Assembly (NCBI RefSeq): GCF_014192155.1
Contig: NZ_JACHXO010000001.1
Span: forward strand, 1,328,069 to 1,392,068
DNA length: 64,000 bases
DNA from: Roseateles terrae
GTDB taxonomy: Bacteria; Pseudomonadota; Gammaproteobacteria; Burkholderiales; Burkholderiaceae_C
Direction of reading: 5' to 3'
Part shown: piece by piece, positions 44,809-55,101 of the stretch
Position numbering within the stretch: position 1 is the first letter of the stretch
How the letters are laid out: each line of letters begins with the position of its first letter
The notes under the pieces: generated by a model
What the model was told of the DNA's origin: nothing
The model's input: the letters and a program-made list of their open reading frames with translations, nothing else
Databases searched by the model: none
Made by a program: the position numbers and the translations under genes

Positions 44809-45426
44809 TCATTGACCCTGGGGCGGGGGCGGTGCATCCGGGGCGTTGCCGCCACGCGGACCGCCCTTGCCACCGTGCTGGCGCATGTGCTTCATCCGCT
44901 CTTCCATGCGCGCCTTGTGCTTCTTCATCAGCTCGCCGAGTTTGGCCCGCTGCTCGGCCGTCAGGACCTTGGCGGCATCGACCATCGCCTGCGTCATGCG
45001 CTTGGAGGCGGCGTCATGCTGAGCACTCATCTGCTGACGGAGCTGCTCCACGGCAGCCGCGTCCACCTGCGGCGCGCTCAGCAGCGCGGCCATCTGGTCA
45101 TGCCACTGGCGGCCCTGGTCGTGCTGGGCCTTGAGGTCCTTGTGGGCCGCGTCGAAGATGTCGCGAATCTGCTTTTGCTGGGCGTCGGATGCGCCCACAT
45201 CCTTCAGCAGACGGCCGCCGAGGAACATCGGGCCGCCTTCTCCAGGCATGCCGGGCATGCCGGGGCCGCCGGGCATGCGGGGACCGTGACCCATCGGGCC
45301 CTGGGGACCGGAGGCGGCTGCGGCCGGCGCATCCGGACGGGACTGGGCCTGAACGCCCAGGGCGGCGACGCCCAACACCGCGGCGACGCTCAGCACTTGA
45401 AGGGGACGGGAGAAACGTTTGAACAT
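44809..45426 (-). CDS. Spy/CpxP-like periplasmic stress protein
   Basis: Periplasmic protein of 205 residues. Signal peptide ~1-28 (LQVLSVAAVLGVAALGVQAQ). A Gly/Pro/Met-rich segment (PMGHGPRMPGGPGMPGMP) is followed by a helical domain with the LTxxQ motif (VLTAEQRAKL). This is the pattern of Spy/CpxP chaperones and metal-resistance (CnrX/ZraP) relatives. The Met/His content hints at metal binding, unproven. The ATG at 45426 has AGGAG 9 nt upstream. It is the first gene of the three-gene operon with the regulator and kinase. Confidence 0.88.
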   Translation of the reverse strand: MFKRFSRPLQVLSVAAVLGVAALGVQAQSRPDAPAAAASGPQGPMGHGPRMPGGPGMPGMPGEGGPMFLGGRLLKDVGASDAQQKQIRDIFDAAHKDLKAQHDQGRQWHDQMAALLSAPQVDAAAVEQLRQQMSAQHDAASKRMTQAMVDAAKVLTAEQRAKLGELMKKHKARMEERMKHMRQHGGKGGPRGGNAPDAPPPPQGQ

Positions 45427-45445
45427 GAATGACATCTCCTGTTGG

Positions 45446-45457
45446 GATGACGTCATC
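45446..45457. promoter_or_regulatory. 12-bp palindrome before the Spy-like gene
   Basis: GATGACGTCATC is a perfect palindrome about 20 bp upstream of the start codon. It may be an operator in the leader; no regulator can be named. Confidence 0.4.
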
Positions 45458-45492
45458 GTCGGCGGCGCAGGTAAGGTGGCCATGGGGCCGCC

Positions 45493-45507
45493 GTAAAGAA
45501 AGGTGAA
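45493..45507. promoter_or_regulatory. CpxR-like box (GTAAA-N5-GTGAA)
   Basis: GTAAA at 45493 and GTGAA at 45503 are spaced as in CpxR sites (GTAAA-N5-GTAAA, one mismatch), ~70 bp upstream of the Spy-like gene. Suggests positive autoregulation of the operon. Confidence 0.5.
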
Positions 45508-45597
45508 AACAGTCGAAGACTCTTGACGGTGGCTCCGGTCGGAGGCTTGGGCGGACAAACGGGTCGTGAATCGTGTCAGTCCGGACACAACCCGGGA

Positions 45598-47679
45598 TCA
45601 CGGAGTCGTCTGATTCGTCTGGTTCGTCTGGTTCGTCTGGTTCGTCTGGTTTGCCGGGTTCGCCGGGCTTGTCTGATTCGTCTGATTTGTCTCGTTCGCC
45701 GGGTTCGTTAGGCTCGTCGGGATCGGCGGGATTGCCCGGCGCACGTACACCCGCAGCGCCGTTTCATCGGCGCGATGCTGGCCGTCAATGCGGAGGGTCT
45801 GCCGCAGTTCGAAACAGCAGTCGGCGTCCAGCAGCCGGTCCAGCGCCTGCATCGACGGCTGGTCGCCCAGGTAGCCGGACTGGGCCACCACCACCGACAC
45901 CCGTTCGCGAACCAGCAGACGCCGGATGTCGTCGTCATTCAGGCCGCGATCCTGGATGCCCAGCTGACGCATGATGGTCATGTCCACCAGCAGTTTGTCG
46001 GCGCGACGCACCGCAAGATCCGGGCGTTGCCCCCAGGCGCGCAGCGCGAAGATGAAGTTGCCATCCCGATGGGCGGAGATCATCACGCGGGAATTGGGTG
46101 CCGCCCATTGCGCAGCCAGCAGCGCCGCATCGCGATGGCCTGCCACGCGAGGCACGTCGGCCCATCGCTGGGTCGTCCACGCTTCCGCCCCCATGCCGGC
46201 GGCCATGAGCATCGCCAGCACCCTGGGCCACATCCGTCCCAATGCGCCGAGCCGTACCGCGGTCGGCTGACTCGCGATGGCCAGCAGTGCCGCGAGCATG
46301 GCGAAGGGCAGCACCGGCAGTGCAAAGCGGGGCTCCTTGTTGGAGACCAGACTGAAGAACAGCCACGCCAGCAGCGCCGTGGAGAGTGCCATCCAGAGTG
46401 CCAGCCTCCTCGCCCCTGGCCCCGCCATGGGGAGCAATTCGTTCCGGCCAGCGCTCCGCTGCATGGGGCGTTCAGCATGCTGCTCATTGAGCTGCCCATT
46501 GAACTGTTCATTGCGCTGTTCATTGCGCTGTTCATTGCGCTGCTGGTCGGGCTGCTTGTTGGGCTGCTTGTTGGGCTGCTTGTTGGTCTGCTCAAGGAGA
46601 CGCTCATTGGGCCGCCCCAGGGGCCGATGAACGGGCCGGCGAAGCGTCCCTTGCGCGGGCTGTTGAAGGCTCTGTTCAATGGCCTGATCGGCGGGCAGTT
46701 CCACAGGATCGTCCGCGCCCCGACCCCTCGCCGCCCGAGCGCCTTGCTCGATCAGCAACAACAGGCCGAGCAGCAGCACTGCCGTGCCCACGAAGCCCAG
46801 TTGATCCGGCATCCGCGCCGCATACCAGCCCCAGTTGGCCCATGACCAGCGATCCGGCATGTCCGGCATCTTCCCCGCCAGACTGCCCATCACCTTGGCA
46901 AAGTACAGCGCCGCCGCCACCGAGGGCAGCGACAGCAATCCGTACAGTGCGGTCGCGCCGAGCCGCAATCGCCAGCGCTGCGCGCGCGCCACCGGATGCA
47001 GCCCCACGGCCGCCAGCCACAACGGCCAGACGAACAGGGTCTGGACCCGCGTCAGCATGGCGCATCCCAGCAGCAGCGCGGCCAGCCACAACCAGCGGTC
47101 CCGCGGCCAGGCCAGCCACTTCACCAGCGCCCAGACGCCCCAGAGCAGCAGCGCCACGGCGGGCACGTCCAATTGCACCTGTCGACCCCACAGCGCCATT
47201 TCCGGCACCACCACCAGCATGGCACCCGCCGCGCAAGCGCCCAGACGTCCCAGTACCGGACGTGTCCAGGCATAGCCCGCCATGGCGCACAGCGCCGCAA
47301 ACCCTGACACCACGGCCTGGCAGGTGGCGTGACTGACGCCGAAGACACCGAGAAACGGGGCCGTCACCAGATACAGGAATGGCGGGTAAAAGCCGATGTT
47401 GATGCCGGGGTACTGGTCGTAATAGGCCTTCGCAAAACGAATGGGGTCCTTCCAGCCGCCTTGCGCGAAGACGTCATGAACGAACACGCTGTTCATTGCA
47501 TGCCGGGAGGCGTCGAACCACCAGAAATCTCCGGCGACGGGACTGCTGAAAAAATACGCCACGCCGACGCACAGACCCAGGCAATAAGCCGGCCATTGCC
47601 GCTGGAATGCGAGCAGCACACCGAGCCCGTCAGGCACGCCGTGGCGGCTCTGCAGTGAGGCTGCCGCAGGCGACTGCAT
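45598..47679 (-). CDS. Multi-spanning PMT/ArnT-like glycosyltransferase with Asn-rich repeats
   Basis: Integral membrane glycosyltransferase of the GT-C fold (dolichyl-P-mannose/ArnT-like), 693 residues. The first luminal loop carries the expected acidic motif in FFSSPVAGDFWWFDASRHAMNS. Multiple helices follow and a soluble region lies at ~540-650. A Gln/Asn-rich insert of four-residue repeats (NKQP, NEQR; ~360-400) separates the helix groups. The C-terminal tail has eight N-x-T triplets (NET, NQT). The ATG at 47679 overlaps the GT2 stop (TGATG). As third gene after gtrA and gtrB it is the likely acceptor-specific glycosyltransferase using undecaprenyl-P-sugar. Confidence 0.85.
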   Translation of the reverse strand: MQSPAAASLQSRHGVPDGLGVLLAFQRQWPAYCLGLCVGVAYFFSSPVAGDFWWFDASRHAMNSVFVHDVFAQGGWKDPIRFAKAYYDQYPGINIGFYPPFLYLVTAPFLGVFGVSHATCQAVVSGFAALCAMAGYAWTRPVLGRLGACAAGAMLVVVPEMALWGRQVQLDVPAVALLLWGVWALVKWLAWPRDRWLWLAALLLGCAMLTRVQTLFVWPLWLAAVGLHPVARAQRWRLRLGATALYGLLSLPSVAAALYFAKVMGSLAGKMPDMPDRWSWANWGWYAARMPDQLGFVGTAVLLLGLLLLIEQGARAARGRGADDPVELPADQAIEQSLQQPAQGTLRRPVHRPLGRPNERLLEQTNKQPNKQPNKQPDQQRNEQRNEQRNEQFNGQLNEQHAERPMQRSAGRNELLPMAGPGARRLALWMALSTALLAWLFFSLVSNKEPRFALPVLPFAMLAALLAIASQPTAVRLGALGRMWPRVLAMLMAAGMGAEAWTTQRWADVPRVAGHRDAALLAAQWAAPNSRVMISAHRDGNFIFALRAWGQRPDLAVRRADKLLVDMTIMRQLGIQDRGLNDDDIRRLLVRERVSVVVAQSGYLGDQPSMQALDRLLDADCCFELRQTLRIDGQHRADETALRVYVRRAIPPIPTSLTNPANETNQTNQTSPANPANQTNQTNQTNQTNQTTP
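45607..45720. repeat. 9-bp repeats encoding the (NQT)n tail
   Basis: Degenerate copies of GTCTGGTTC run through the last ~110 bp of the glycosyltransferase gene; four at 45616-45650 are nearly perfect. The unit keeps reading frame. Confidence 0.88.
46480..46599. repeat. 12-bp repeats encoding NEQx/NKQP units
   Basis: Ten consecutive 12-bp units starting CTG, including three identical CTGTTCATTGCG (46504-46539) and two identical CTGCTTGTTGGG (46552-46575). They encode the hydrophilic Asn/Gln loop of the glycosyltransferase. Confidence 0.92.
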
Positions 47680-48686
47680 CACGGCGCTCTCCACAGGCCG
47701 CAGATGCTTTCCACCTGATAACGCGGCCGCTGTTTGCCCGACTCGAAGACCTTCGCCAGGTACTCGCCAATCACGCCCAGCCCGAGCAGCTGGATGCCCC
47801 CGAGGAAATACATCGGGATGACGGTCGACGCCCAGCCGGGCAAGGCGTCCTGGGTGAACACCCGCAAGGCGAGCGCCCACAGCGCCATGCTCAGGCTGAC
47901 CAGCGACACGAGAACCCCAGCACCGGTGATCAACCGCAGCGGATACGGCGTGAAGGAGCTGATGCCTTGCCAGGCCAGTGACAGCATCTTGGTCAGCGGA
48001 TATTTGGATTCCCCGGCAAACCGCTCGGCGCGATCGAATTCCACGGTGGCACTGCGATACCCCAGCAGCGGCACCAGGCCGCGCAGGAACAGATGCGGCT
48101 CCCGGTATCCGCGCAGCGCTTCCAGCGGACGCCGCCCCATCAGGCGATAGTCCGCATGGTTGAACACCAGCTTGACGCCCATGGCGGCCAGTACTTTGTA
48201 GTAGCCCTCGGCGGTGAAGCGCTTGAAGAAGGTGTCGGTGTCACGACGGCGGCGCACCGCATAGACCACTTCATGTCCGGCCCGGAAAGCGCGCACCATG
48301 TCGGCAATGATGTCGAGGTCGTCCTGCAGGTCAGCGTCCAGGCTGATCAGTGCATCGCCATGGATGCTCATCAGCCCGCACAGCAATGCATTTTGATGCC
48401 CGCGATTGCGGCTGAGCTTGATGCCGCAGAAGCGCGGCGAGTGGGCCGACAGTGATTCGATCAGCGCCCAGGTGCGGTCCCGGCTGCCGTCATCGACAAA
48501 GTAGATGGAGCTGGCCGGCGAGATGAGCTGCTCCGACTCCAGCGATTCCAGCAGTCGTTCCAGCCGACGGGCGGTTTCGGGCAACACCTCTTCTTCGTTG
48601 TAGCAAGGCAGTACGAAGTTGATGACCGGCAATCGCTCCCGAAAGTCCGGCGCGCCCAAGAAGTGTTGTCGTTCGATGAGTTCCAC
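47679..48686 (-). CDS. GtrB-type polyprenyl-phosphate glycosyltransferase (GT2)
   Basis: Cytoplasmic GT2 domain plus two C-terminal helices, 335 residues. VLPCYNEEEVL (nucleotide-sugar loop), YFVDDGSRDRTW, SLDADLQDD (DxD-type metal site) and the C-terminal helices (~245-270, 285-310) define the DPM1/GtrB/ArnC class. It makes undecaprenyl-phosphate-sugar on the inner face for flipping. Starts at GTG 48686 with a G-rich stretch upstream. gtrA lies upstream, the acceptor glycosyltransferase overlaps downstream. Confidence 0.92.
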   Translation of the reverse strand: MELIERQHFLGAPDFRERLPVINFVLPCYNEEEVLPETARRLERLLESLESEQLISPASSIYFVDDGSRDRTWALIESLSAHSPRFCGIKLSRNRGHQNALLCGLMSIHGDALISLDADLQDDLDIIADMVRAFRAGHEVVYAVRRRRDTDTFFKRFTAEGYYKVLAAMGVKLVFNHADYRLMGRRPLEALRGYREPHLFLRGLVPLLGYRSATVEFDRAERFAGESKYPLTKMLSLAWQGISSFTPYPLRLITGAGVLVSLVSLSMALWALALRVFTQDALPGWASTVIPMYFLGGIQLLGLGVIGEYLAKVFESGKQRPRYQVESICGLWRAP

Positions 48687-48799
48687 GATCCGCCCCCTGC
48701 GCAGTGAGGCCGCTCGATGAAGCGTCCTCTGCGAAGGCAGACTCTAGCGGGCGCTTGCCGCCCTTCCGTGACGGAGATGCCCTTCGAATTGGGGGGACG

Positions 48800-49309
48800 T
48801 CACCCTGGGGATTGCCCGGAGTCCGCCCCATGGGGGCGCATGGCCCACAGCGCATTGAGCAGGAAATTGAAAAACAGCACCAGAACGGTGACCACCGGTT
48901 GCGCCAGATACGGATGCAGACCCAGGTGCAGCAGCAAGGCCATGCCGCCGGCGTTGAGGAGCCAACCGAGGCTGGCCACTGCGGCGAAACGTGGCAGATG
49001 TCGGGCGTGATGGCCGCGCAGTCCGAAGGTGAAGCGCGCGTTCAGCAGGTAGTTTGCGAACGCGCCGACGATGAAGCCTGCGGCAGAGGCCGGCACCGCC
49101 GGCCATCCCGCCAGCCGGAGCAGCAGGAAGGCGGTGAGGTAGTGCACCGCCGTCGCCACACCCCCCACCAGCAGGAAGCGACCGAATCGGCCCAGCGAGA
49201 CCGGTGCAGCTGCAGCCGGAGGTGCAGGGCGTGTGGCAGCACTGCCAGCCCCCGCGGCGACGGTAGCCGCCGGTGCCGAAGCTGTGGGCGTGGGAGAGCC
49301 GGCAGCCAT
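48800..49309 (-). CDS. GtrA-family membrane protein
   Basis: Small four-helix protein of 169 residues, proposed flippase for undecaprenyl-P-sugar. The first ~38 residues are Ala/Pro/Thr-rich and may be an overlong start. FLLVGGVATAVHYLTAF and NYLLNARFTF are typical GtrA motifs, and a last helix ends in NFLLNALWAM. Heads the gtrA-gtrB-glycosyltransferase operon; the 113-bp gap to gtrB holds no clear terminator. Confidence 0.9.
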   Translation of the reverse strand: MAAGSPTPTASAPAATVAAGAGSAATRPAPPAAAAPVSLGRFGRFLLVGGVATAVHYLTAFLLLRLAGWPAVPASAAGFIVGAFANYLLNARFTFGLRGHHARHLPRFAAVASLGWLLNAGGMALLLHLGLHPYLAQPVVTVLVLFFNFLLNALWAMRPHGADSGQSPG

Positions 49310-49362
49310 GGGCGCGAGGTCAAGTGGGGTGGCGTGAAGCAGGGTCGCGTGACGGAGCCCGC

Positions 49363-51027
<1,665 letters not shown>

Positions 51028-51337
51028 GGCGGAAGGGTTCCGGAGTGGTTCTGAAAGAGAGTGGGCGGCGTCTGGAAGACACCGGTCCGGCGGGGCCTGG
51101 ACCGCGTGGGCGTTCTTTCGGTGCTCTCTCGGGCATTCGATCGGACGCCCGCCCGATGTCCCCCATTGTCGCAGCTTCCGCGACTGCCCCTAAACTGGAT
51201 CGCAAGACGAAACTTCAGCATCTGAAGCTGAAACGCTGACTTGTCCGGGTGAATGTCCCCGGACTCGGGTCAGGACGCGGGTCTCCGCCCCCTGCGGAGC
51301 GGGCCGCGGCCGCTTCGATGCTGCCTCTGGAGAAGCC
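51028..51337. other. Divergent upstream region of ettA and the peptide-binding gene
   Basis: About 310 bp with no convincing gene; a 64-codon plus-strand frame lacks family resemblance. On the minus strand GACAAT at ~51169-51164 may be the ettA -10 box. Near 51244-51268 a GC-rich hairpin (TCCGGGTGAATGTCCCCGGA-like) lies upstream of the binding-protein gene. Confidence 0.4.
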
Positions 51338-53080
51338 ATGAATCACCCCCTGTCCGCGCCTGCGGCCGCTGCACTGTTGCCTGTGTCCCGTCGCCTGTCT
51401 CCGTTATTGCGCCAATCCATGCCGCTTGCCCGGCCCTTGTCCCTGCCCCGCGTCGGGACATCGCCTTCGCCCCGTGCGGCGCTCGTGCGCATGGCGGCTG
51501 CAGTGAGCCTTGGCGCGGGGCTGGTCCTGGGCCTGGGTCTGGCCGCGCAGCCGGTGCAGGCGCAAACCCTGCGCTGGGCTGGCGCGGGCGACATGCAGAC
51601 CGCCGATCCGCATTCCCAGAACGAGATCGTCACCAACGCGATGAACGGGCAGGTGTATGAGCGCCTGGTGGCGCGGGACCGGAACCTGAACCTCGTGCCC
51701 AGCCTGGCCACCGAATGGACGCAGCTCAAGCCGACGCTCTGGCGGGTCAAGCTTCGCCAGGGGGTCAAGTTCCAGGATGGCACCCCGTTCACCGCGGACG
51801 ACGTGCTGTTCTCGGTGGCGCGTGCGAAGGACGTGAATTCCAACATCAGCGCTTACGCGCAGGCGGTCGGCACCCCTCGCAAGGTGGACGACTTCACGGT
51901 GGAGTTCCAGCTGGAGCAGGTCAATCCCATCTTCCTGCAGCATCTGGACCTGATCTTCATCATGAGCAAGCGCTGGAGCGAGCAGCACAAGGTCACCCGT
52001 CCCCAGAACTACAAGGACAAGGACGAGACCTACGCCGCCACCCACAGCAACGGCACTGGGCCCTACATGATGATGGAGCGCCAGCCGGGGGTACGCACCA
52101 GCTTCAAGCGCAATCCCAATTGGTGGGGCAAGTTTGAAGGCAACGTGCAGGAAGCGGTGTTCACACCGATCGCCAATGACTCGACGCGGCTGGCGGCCCT
52201 GGTCTCCGGCGAAGTGGACGTGGTGCTGGACCCGGCCCCGCGCGACCTCAACAAGCTGAAGCAGACCAGTGGCGTGAAGGTGCTGGAAGGACCGGAGAAC
52301 CGACTCATCTTCATTGGCATGGATCAGGCGCGGGACAAGCTGCTCTACGGCAAGGTGCCGGGCGACAAGAATCCATTCAAGGATGCGCGTGTCCGTCAGG
52401 CGCTCTATCAGGCCATCGACATCAACGCCATCAAGCTCAAGCTGATGAACGGCCTGAGCATCCCCACGGGGGGCCTGACACCCTCCCCGCTCGGGGCCTA
52501 CAACGATGCCCAGATCGAAGCGCGTCTGCCGTATGACGTGGCCGCAGCCAAGAAGCTGATGGCGGATGCGGGCTATGGCAATGGCTTCGAGGTGACGCTG
52601 GACTGCACCAACAACCGCTACGTCAACGACGACAAGATCTGCCTGGCACTGGCGTCCATGTGGGCGCAATTGAAGGTGAAGGTCAACGTCAATGCACAGC
52701 CGCGGACGCTGATGTTCCCGAAGCTCGAGAAAATGGACACCAGCCTCTACATGTTCGGCTGGGGTGGCGTGATCACCGATGCGGAGGTGGCCTTCACCCC
52801 GCTGCTGCGCAATCGCGGTGACAAGGGGGTGGGCTATTACAACTTCGGCAACTGGAAAGACGACAAGTTCGATGCGCTGGCAGCCAGCTCCAGTGTGGAG
52901 GCCGATCCGAAGAAGCGCGAGGAACTGGTGAAGTCAGCGCTGCGCGAATTCAAGGCGCAGAACCATGTGATTCCGCTGCATCGTCAGATGATCCCCTGGG
53001 CGTTCCGTCAGAACGTGACGGTGCAGCATCGGGCGGACAACTGGTTCGAGTTGCGCTGGGTGACGGTGGCCGGCAAATAA
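51338..53080 (+). CDS. Family 5 (DppA/OppA-type) ABC substrate-binding protein
   Basis: Periplasmic binding protein of 580 residues for peptides or similar solutes. An unusually long N-terminus (~75 residues) precedes cleavage near VQAQTLRWA. The start is secure because GGAGAAGCC precedes the ATG at 51338. SBP_bac_5 blocks: DPHSQNEIVTNAMNGQVYERL, WRVKLRQGVKFQDGTPFTADDV and the C-terminal QMIPWAFRQNV. No permease or ATPase genes follow, so partner genes must be elsewhere. Ligand unknown. Confidence 0.92.
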   Translation: MNHPLSAPAAAALLPVSRRLSPLLRQSMPLARPLSLPRVGTSPSPRAALVRMAAAVSLGAGLVLGLGLAAQPVQAQTLRWAGAGDMQTADPHSQNEIVTNAMNGQVYERLVARDRNLNLVPSLATEWTQLKPTLWRVKLRQGVKFQDGTPFTADDVLFSVARAKDVNSNISAYAQAVGTPRKVDDFTVEFQLEQVNPIFLQHLDLIFIMSKRWSEQHKVTRPQNYKDKDETYAATHSNGTGPYMMMERQPGVRTSFKRNPNWWGKFEGNVQEAVFTPIANDSTRLAALVSGEVDVVLDPAPRDLNKLKQTSGVKVLEGPENRLIFIGMDQARDKLLYGKVPGDKNPFKDARVRQALYQAIDINAIKLKLMNGLSIPTGGLTPSPLGAYNDAQIEARLPYDVAAAKKLMADAGYGNGFEVTLDCTNNRYVNDDKICLALASMWAQLKVKVNVNAQPRTLMFPKLEKMDTSLYMFGWGGVITDAEVAFTPLLRNRGDKGVGYYNFGNWKDDKFDALAASSSVEADPKKREELVKSALREFKAQNHVIPLHRQMIPWAFRQNVTVQHRADNWFELRWVTVAGK

Positions 53081-53114
53081 TGCGGGCCGGCCCCCCTGAC
53101 GCGCGCGGCGCGTC

Positions 53115-53170
53115 CGTTGGGCCGATCGGCCGTTTGGCCGTTTGGCCGTTTGGCCGTTTGGCCGCACGGC
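53115..53170. repeat. 8-bp tandem repeats after the peptide-binding gene
   Basis: Four perfect CGTTTGGC units (53131-53162) flanked by degenerate copies (CGATCGGC, CGCACGGC). The unit is not a multiple of three and lies between convergent genes. Confidence 0.93.
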
Positions 53171-53177
53171 CGTTCGC

Positions 53178-54494
53178 TCATCGCGGGGTGGCGGCGGTGT
53201 CGGACGGCGACCCGCCGGGGCCGTCCGGGGCCTGCTGGACAGGCGTCAGGTTGTTCGCTGCCAGTCGCGGCGGCGCGGCCAGCGGCACCGGCACCGGCCG
53301 CACATCCAGGCGGACATCCAGCAAGGTGATGTCATCCGCATCCCCCTGACTGTTGAACCAGCCCTGGGTCCCTTCCCCCCGATAGAGGCGGAACACAAAC
53401 GCAGTGCGGTCCCGCGGCTCGGTCGCGCCGGGGCGGACTCGCGCCGCCATCGCGCGGACTTCACCCGACGGCGCGGTCATCAATTCGGCCATGGCCTGCA
53501 CGATGCGGTTGTCGCCCAGGATGTCCGTCTGGAAGGTGCTGACCGGGCTGGTCACCGCATGGGACGCGCGGATGATGCGGGCTTCCGGCAGCGGCGTCTT
53601 GCGCTTCTCCGGGGTCACCTGACCGCTGCGCAGATCGTAGTGGTCGCCGTTGTCCAGGTAGCTCAATCGCGCGTCCTGCACATTGAACATCGTCAGTGAG
53701 GGATCGGTGCGGGCGCTGCGCAGATCCACCAGCAGCGCGCCACGGGCGCCGATGATGTCCACTGACGGTCCGCGGATGACGGCGGCACTGTTCTCTTCGA
53801 TGCCCAGACCCAGGCGGTAGCCCTGCGCCATCATCAGGGGCAGCATGCGGCCGATCCGACCACGCTTGAGGAAATGCTGGTCCACAAACAAGCGGTCGGT
53901 CACGAAGCCGAGGCCGCGGTCGATTTCATGGCCATCGCGCATCTGGCCGCGCATCACGCCCATCACGTCCAGCGCGTCGCGGAACATCGTGCGACTCATG
54001 ATGGCGGCGCCGGCGCTCGTGCCAGCCACCACGCCACCCCGGCGGTAGACGTCCCAAATGGCGTCCAGCATGGCGGTGTTCTTGCCGCCCGGCTGGAAGG
54101 TGTCCACGATCAGGCCTTGCGCGCCGCCGGAAAAGAACACGGCGTTGGCGCCGCGGATCTTCGCGATCAAGGCGGGGTCGTTCAAATTCTTCTGCAGATC
54201 GGCGCCTTCCAGCCGCGGCGCCACCGGGATGTGCTCCGCGGACGCACCGTGCTTCTGCAGGACCTGCACGATGGCATTGGCCGATTGCTCGGGTGCGGCG
54301 GAAGCGGTGGCCAGCACCGCCACCCGCGCTTTCCCCGCGCCGCCCGCTTCATCGACGATGCGTTGCCACACCTCATCGTTATCGAAGCGAAGGTTCCCGC
54401 CGATCACCACGGCGGTTTGCGCCTGGGCAAGGTGCCAGCCACACACGGCCAGCAGCAGCACAGGCGTACGAAGGAGTCGGCTCAGCATCTGCAT
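53178..54494 (-). CDS. Secreted cyanophycinase-like S51 peptidase
   Basis: Serine peptidase-like protein of about 438 residues. A signal peptide (LLRTPVLLLAVCGWHLAQAQ) makes it exported, as for extracellular cyanophycinases. VVIGGNLRF opens the fold; GTSAGAAIMS contains the nucleophile Ser; FVDQHFLKRGRIGRML and GLGIEENSAAV are family blocks. Cyanophycinase cuts cyanophycin to beta-Asp-Arg; the family also includes other exopeptidases, so substrate is inferred. A C-terminal extension (~360-438) is proline-rich at its end. Start chosen at ATG 54494; ATG 54488 and GTG 54539 are alternatives, none with a good ribosome-binding site. Confidence 0.87.
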   Translation of the reverse strand: MQMLSRLLRTPVLLLAVCGWHLAQAQTAVVIGGNLRFDNDEVWQRIVDEAGGAGKARVAVLATASAAPEQSANAIVQVLQKHGASAEHIPVAPRLEGADLQKNLNDPALIAKIRGANAVFFSGGAQGLIVDTFQPGGKNTAMLDAIWDVYRRGGVVAGTSAGAAIMSRTMFRDALDVMGVMRGQMRDGHEIDRGLGFVTDRLFVDQHFLKRGRIGRMLPLMMAQGYRLGLGIEENSAAVIRGPSVDIIGARGALLVDLRSARTDPSLTMFNVQDARLSYLDNGDHYDLRSGQVTPEKRKTPLPEARIIRASHAVTSPVSTFQTDILGDNRIVQAMAELMTAPSGEVRAMAARVRPGATEPRDRTAFVFRLYRGEGTQGWFNSQGDADDITLLDVRLDVRPVPVPLAAPPRLAANNLTPVQQAPDGPGGSPSDTAATPR

Positions 54495-54778
54495 GTCGTG
54501 ATAGTGCCGCGATTGCCAGTTGCAATCCAGCAGCTCCACCCAGGTTGGGGAGGGAGAAATGTCGAATTAGGGGGAAACGATGAGCGTCAAAGGACGGTCG
54601 TGGGGCGGTCGTGGGACGCTCACGGCGGCGGTATGTGCGAGGAGCAACATATTGCGTACGGTTGCCGGGCGTGACGGCGCTGAGAGCGGCGTCGCGCGGT
54701 GGCGGCGTCAGGCATGCGATCTGCCGAAAAGGGGGCAAGAACAGCGAGGCGGTCTCGTTGTGATGACCGGAGAAACCC

Positions 54779-55024
54779 ATGTCCGACGAAGCAAGCTTTG
54801 GCGCCCCTCCTCAAGGCGGAGCGGCCACGTCGCCCACCGGCGCGATCAATGTCGGGGATGAGCAGGAAGTGCAGACCTGGGCACGCAAGCTCAATGTCAC
54901 CGAGATGCAGATCCGGGATGCGGTGAAGGCCGTGGGGGCGCGTCCGACCGATGTGGAGGAGCACCTGAAGGGGTCGCGTGCCACCACGAATGCGGAGCAG
55001 ACGCGCGCCGCCGGGGCTCGCTGA
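54779..55024 (+). CDS. DUF3606 small protein
   Basis: Protein of 81 residues. After a Gly/Ala/Pro-rich 20-residue start, INVGDEQEVQTWARKLNVTEMQIRDAVKAVG matches the DUF3606 pattern (a short helical domain). Function unknown; cytoplasmic and acidic. GGAGA lies 5 nt upstream of the ATG at 54779, supporting expression. Neighbouring genes are unrelated. Confidence 0.8.
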   Translation: MSDEASFGAPPQGGAATSPTGAINVGDEQEVQTWARKLNVTEMQIRDAVKAVGARPTDVEEHLKGSRATTNAEQTRAAGAR

Positions 55025-55101
55025 ATCGCCGCTTCGCCGGGGCGGACCCAGGGCTTGGCGGAACTCAGGCAGCGCTGTGGAAGCTCGTCCCGCCGGCGCT
55101 G

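Noticed and set aside
51045-51239. 64-codon plus-strand frame ahead of the peptide-binding gene
   Set aside because: Overlaps the ettA upstream region, lacks a credible ribosome-binding site and has no family match.
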